Part shown: in pieces, positions 62,994-64,000 of the stretch
Layout: each line of letters starts with the position of its first letter
How positions within the stretch are numbered: position 1 is the stretch's first letter
Source of the DNA: Nesterenkonia marinintestina
GTDB taxonomy: Bacteria; Actinomycetota; Actinomycetes; Actinomycetales; Micrococcaceae
Reading direction: 5' to 3'
Length of the DNA stretch: 64,000 nt
Assembly: GCF_025420485.1 (NCBI RefSeq)
Contig: NZ_JAOEFD010000001.1
Coordinates: forward strand, 1 to 64,000
Position numbers and translations under genes: made by a program
The notes under the pieces: generated by a model
Databases searched by the model: none
The model's input: only the letters and a program-made list of their open reading frames with translations
Told to the model about the DNA's origin: nothing

Positions 62994-64000
62994 AACGACC
63001 GCAGCGGCACCAGCACCAGTTCGGCGACCCGGGCCAGCGGATTGCGCTCGCGCCACTCCGGCGAGGTGAGCACCTCGCAGTGCTCCACGTCGGAGCGGAA
63101 GACCTTCTCCATCTCTGCGGCGAAGTCCTCGTCGATGATCTCGATGTTGGTCTCATAGTTGAACGAGAGCGACAGACGATCGATGTTCGCCGTGCCCACG
63201 GTGGACCACACCCCGTCGATGGTCGCGGTCTTGGCGTGGATCATGGCCGCCGAGTAGAGCAGGATCGTCACCCCGTGGTCGAGCATCTGTCCGTAGAATC
63301 CGCGGGAGACCCAGTCGGCGACGATGTGGTTGGAGTCCTTCGGCACCATCACCCGGACGTCCACTCCACGCTCCGAGGCGACCAGCAGCGCCTTGAGGAT
63401 CTGCTGGTCCGGGATGAAGTACGGGGTGGTGATCCAGATGTGGTCACGGGCCCGCTCGACGGCGTTGAGGTACATCTGACGGATCGGGTAGACCAGCTGC
63501 ACCGGCAGGTTCGCCGAGACCTGGACCTCGGGGTCCCAGTTCGTCGGCTCGATCCACGGGATCTTCGCACCGTGGTCGAACATGTCGTTCCAGACGCGCT
63601 TGACCGAGTGCCGCAGGCCCCACACCGCCGGTCCGATCTCGCGGACGTGGGTGTCCCGCCATTCCCGCGCATAGGTCTCACCGATGTTGAATCCGCCCAC
63701 GAAGCCGATCCCGTCGTCGACGACGAGGATCTTCGAGTGGTTGAACCCGGTGTGCCGGACGGGACCCCTCCAGTAGCGACGGGCCAGCACCGGCATCCTG
63801 ACCACGTGGACCTGCTCCGAGAAGCCGCGGAAGAACGCCCGCGGCACCACGAGGTTGGCGAATCCGTCGTAGAGGACGTGGACCGCCACCCCCCGCTCGG
63901 CGGCCCGGTTCAGCGCCTGCATGAACCGCCGTCCGACGGCGTCGTCCTTCCAGATGAAGGTCTCCATCTGGATGGAGCTCTCCGCCGAGTCGATGGCGGA
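62987..64000 (-). CDS. Cardiolipin synthase-like phospholipase D protein (5' end missing)
   Basis: The C-terminal 337 or so residues of a PLD-superfamily enzyme that joins phosphatidyl groups to make cardiolipin in the membrane. Two HKD motifs are present: HSKILVVDDGIGFVGGFN and HAKTATIDGVWSTVGTANID. The frame is open to the window edge (codons for SAIDSAESSIQ precede the first ATG at 63,967), so the N-terminal membrane part lies outside. The end PLRSFL falls in the tandem repeat. Confidence 0.88.
   Translation of the reverse strand, partial: SAIDSAESSIQMETFIWKDDAVGRRFMQALNRAAERGVAVHVLYDGFANLVVPRAFFRGFSEQVHVVRMPVLARRYWRGPVRHTGFNHSKILVVDDGIGFVGGFNIGETYAREWRDTHVREIGPAVWGLRHSVKRVWNDMFDHGAKIPWIEPTNWDPEVQVSANLPVQLVYPIRQMYLNAVERARDHIWITTPYFIPDQQILKALLVASERGVDVRVMVPKDSNHIVADWVSRGFYGQMLDHGVTILLYSAAMIHAKTATIDGVWSTVGTANIDRLSLSFNYETNIEIIDEDFAAEMEKVFRSDVEHCEVLTSPEWRERNPLARVAELVLVPLRSFL

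Overview
This is a chromosomal segment of a high-GC Gram-positive actinobacterium. The supporting signs are: a suf locus headed by a SufR repressor next to an ABC transporter and ctaA; the glnA1 / glnE / glnA2 cluster with a GlnR-type operator; a polyphosphate glucokinase; DnaE2 with a mycobacterial-type LexA box; and DUF3099, RDD and SURF1 small genes. Several exported proteins are very acidic, which would suit a halotolerant member of the Micrococcales. That genus-level placement is inference only.

Layout. 1-1,600: the right end of an integrated mobile element with a serine integrase, which has split a Tad/Flp pilus gene (tadB); its partner ATPase tadA (1,987-3,222) is intact. 3,541-11,073: a TAXI-type solute-binding lipoprotein, a fused alpha+beta E1 2-oxoacid dehydrogenase, and a 1,295-residue FHA-FtsK/EccC-like ATPase. 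11,132-15,517: a lipoate ligase-like protein, a thioesterase and a Pat-type protein acyltransferase. 15,653-23,873: topoisomerase IV subunit A, a BlaI/M56 pair, a SURF1 operon and two short-chain dehydrogenases. 23,878-25,476: an ABC-F ATPase.

25,554-31,079 is a leftward, translationally coupled five-gene cluster for a surface polysaccharide (WecB/TagA/CpsF, GT2, flippase, TupA-like ATP-grasp, polyprenyl glycosylphosphotransferase). Two large tandem LuxR-type AAA regulators (31,206-37,236) precede it on the same strand. A 48-bp perfect palindrome separates them from the leftward sufR-B-D-C-T operon (37,476-42,401). Divergently, an ABC ATPase and permease lead into ctaA (42,552-45,321).

45,334-55,567 holds a YncE-like lipoprotein, an RDD membrane protein and the nitrogen-assimilation block: glnA1 with a full two-site GlnR box, an LLM flavin oxidoreductase, glnE and glnA2. 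Then come panB, a SPOR-like small protein, map and ppgK. 57,929-61,647 is an SOS unit (LexA box, DUF6504, dnaE2). The right end holds a GNAT protein, tRNA-Val(UAC), a DinB-family gene broken by an in-frame amber codon, a 14-bp x5 tandem repeat, and a cardiolipin synthase-like gene that runs off the window.

Many genes have a TANNNT-like -10 hexamer ending 6-8 nt before the start codon and no Shine-Dalgarno, so leaderless translation looks common here. Start codons were re-chosen from Shine-Dalgarno sites, gene overlaps and these leaderless promoters. I found no CRISPR array, rRNA or replication origin. I did not find a clearly new system. The best leads are the orphan FHA-FtsK ATPase, the tandem LuxR regulators beside the polysaccharide operon, and the integrase-disrupted Tad locus.
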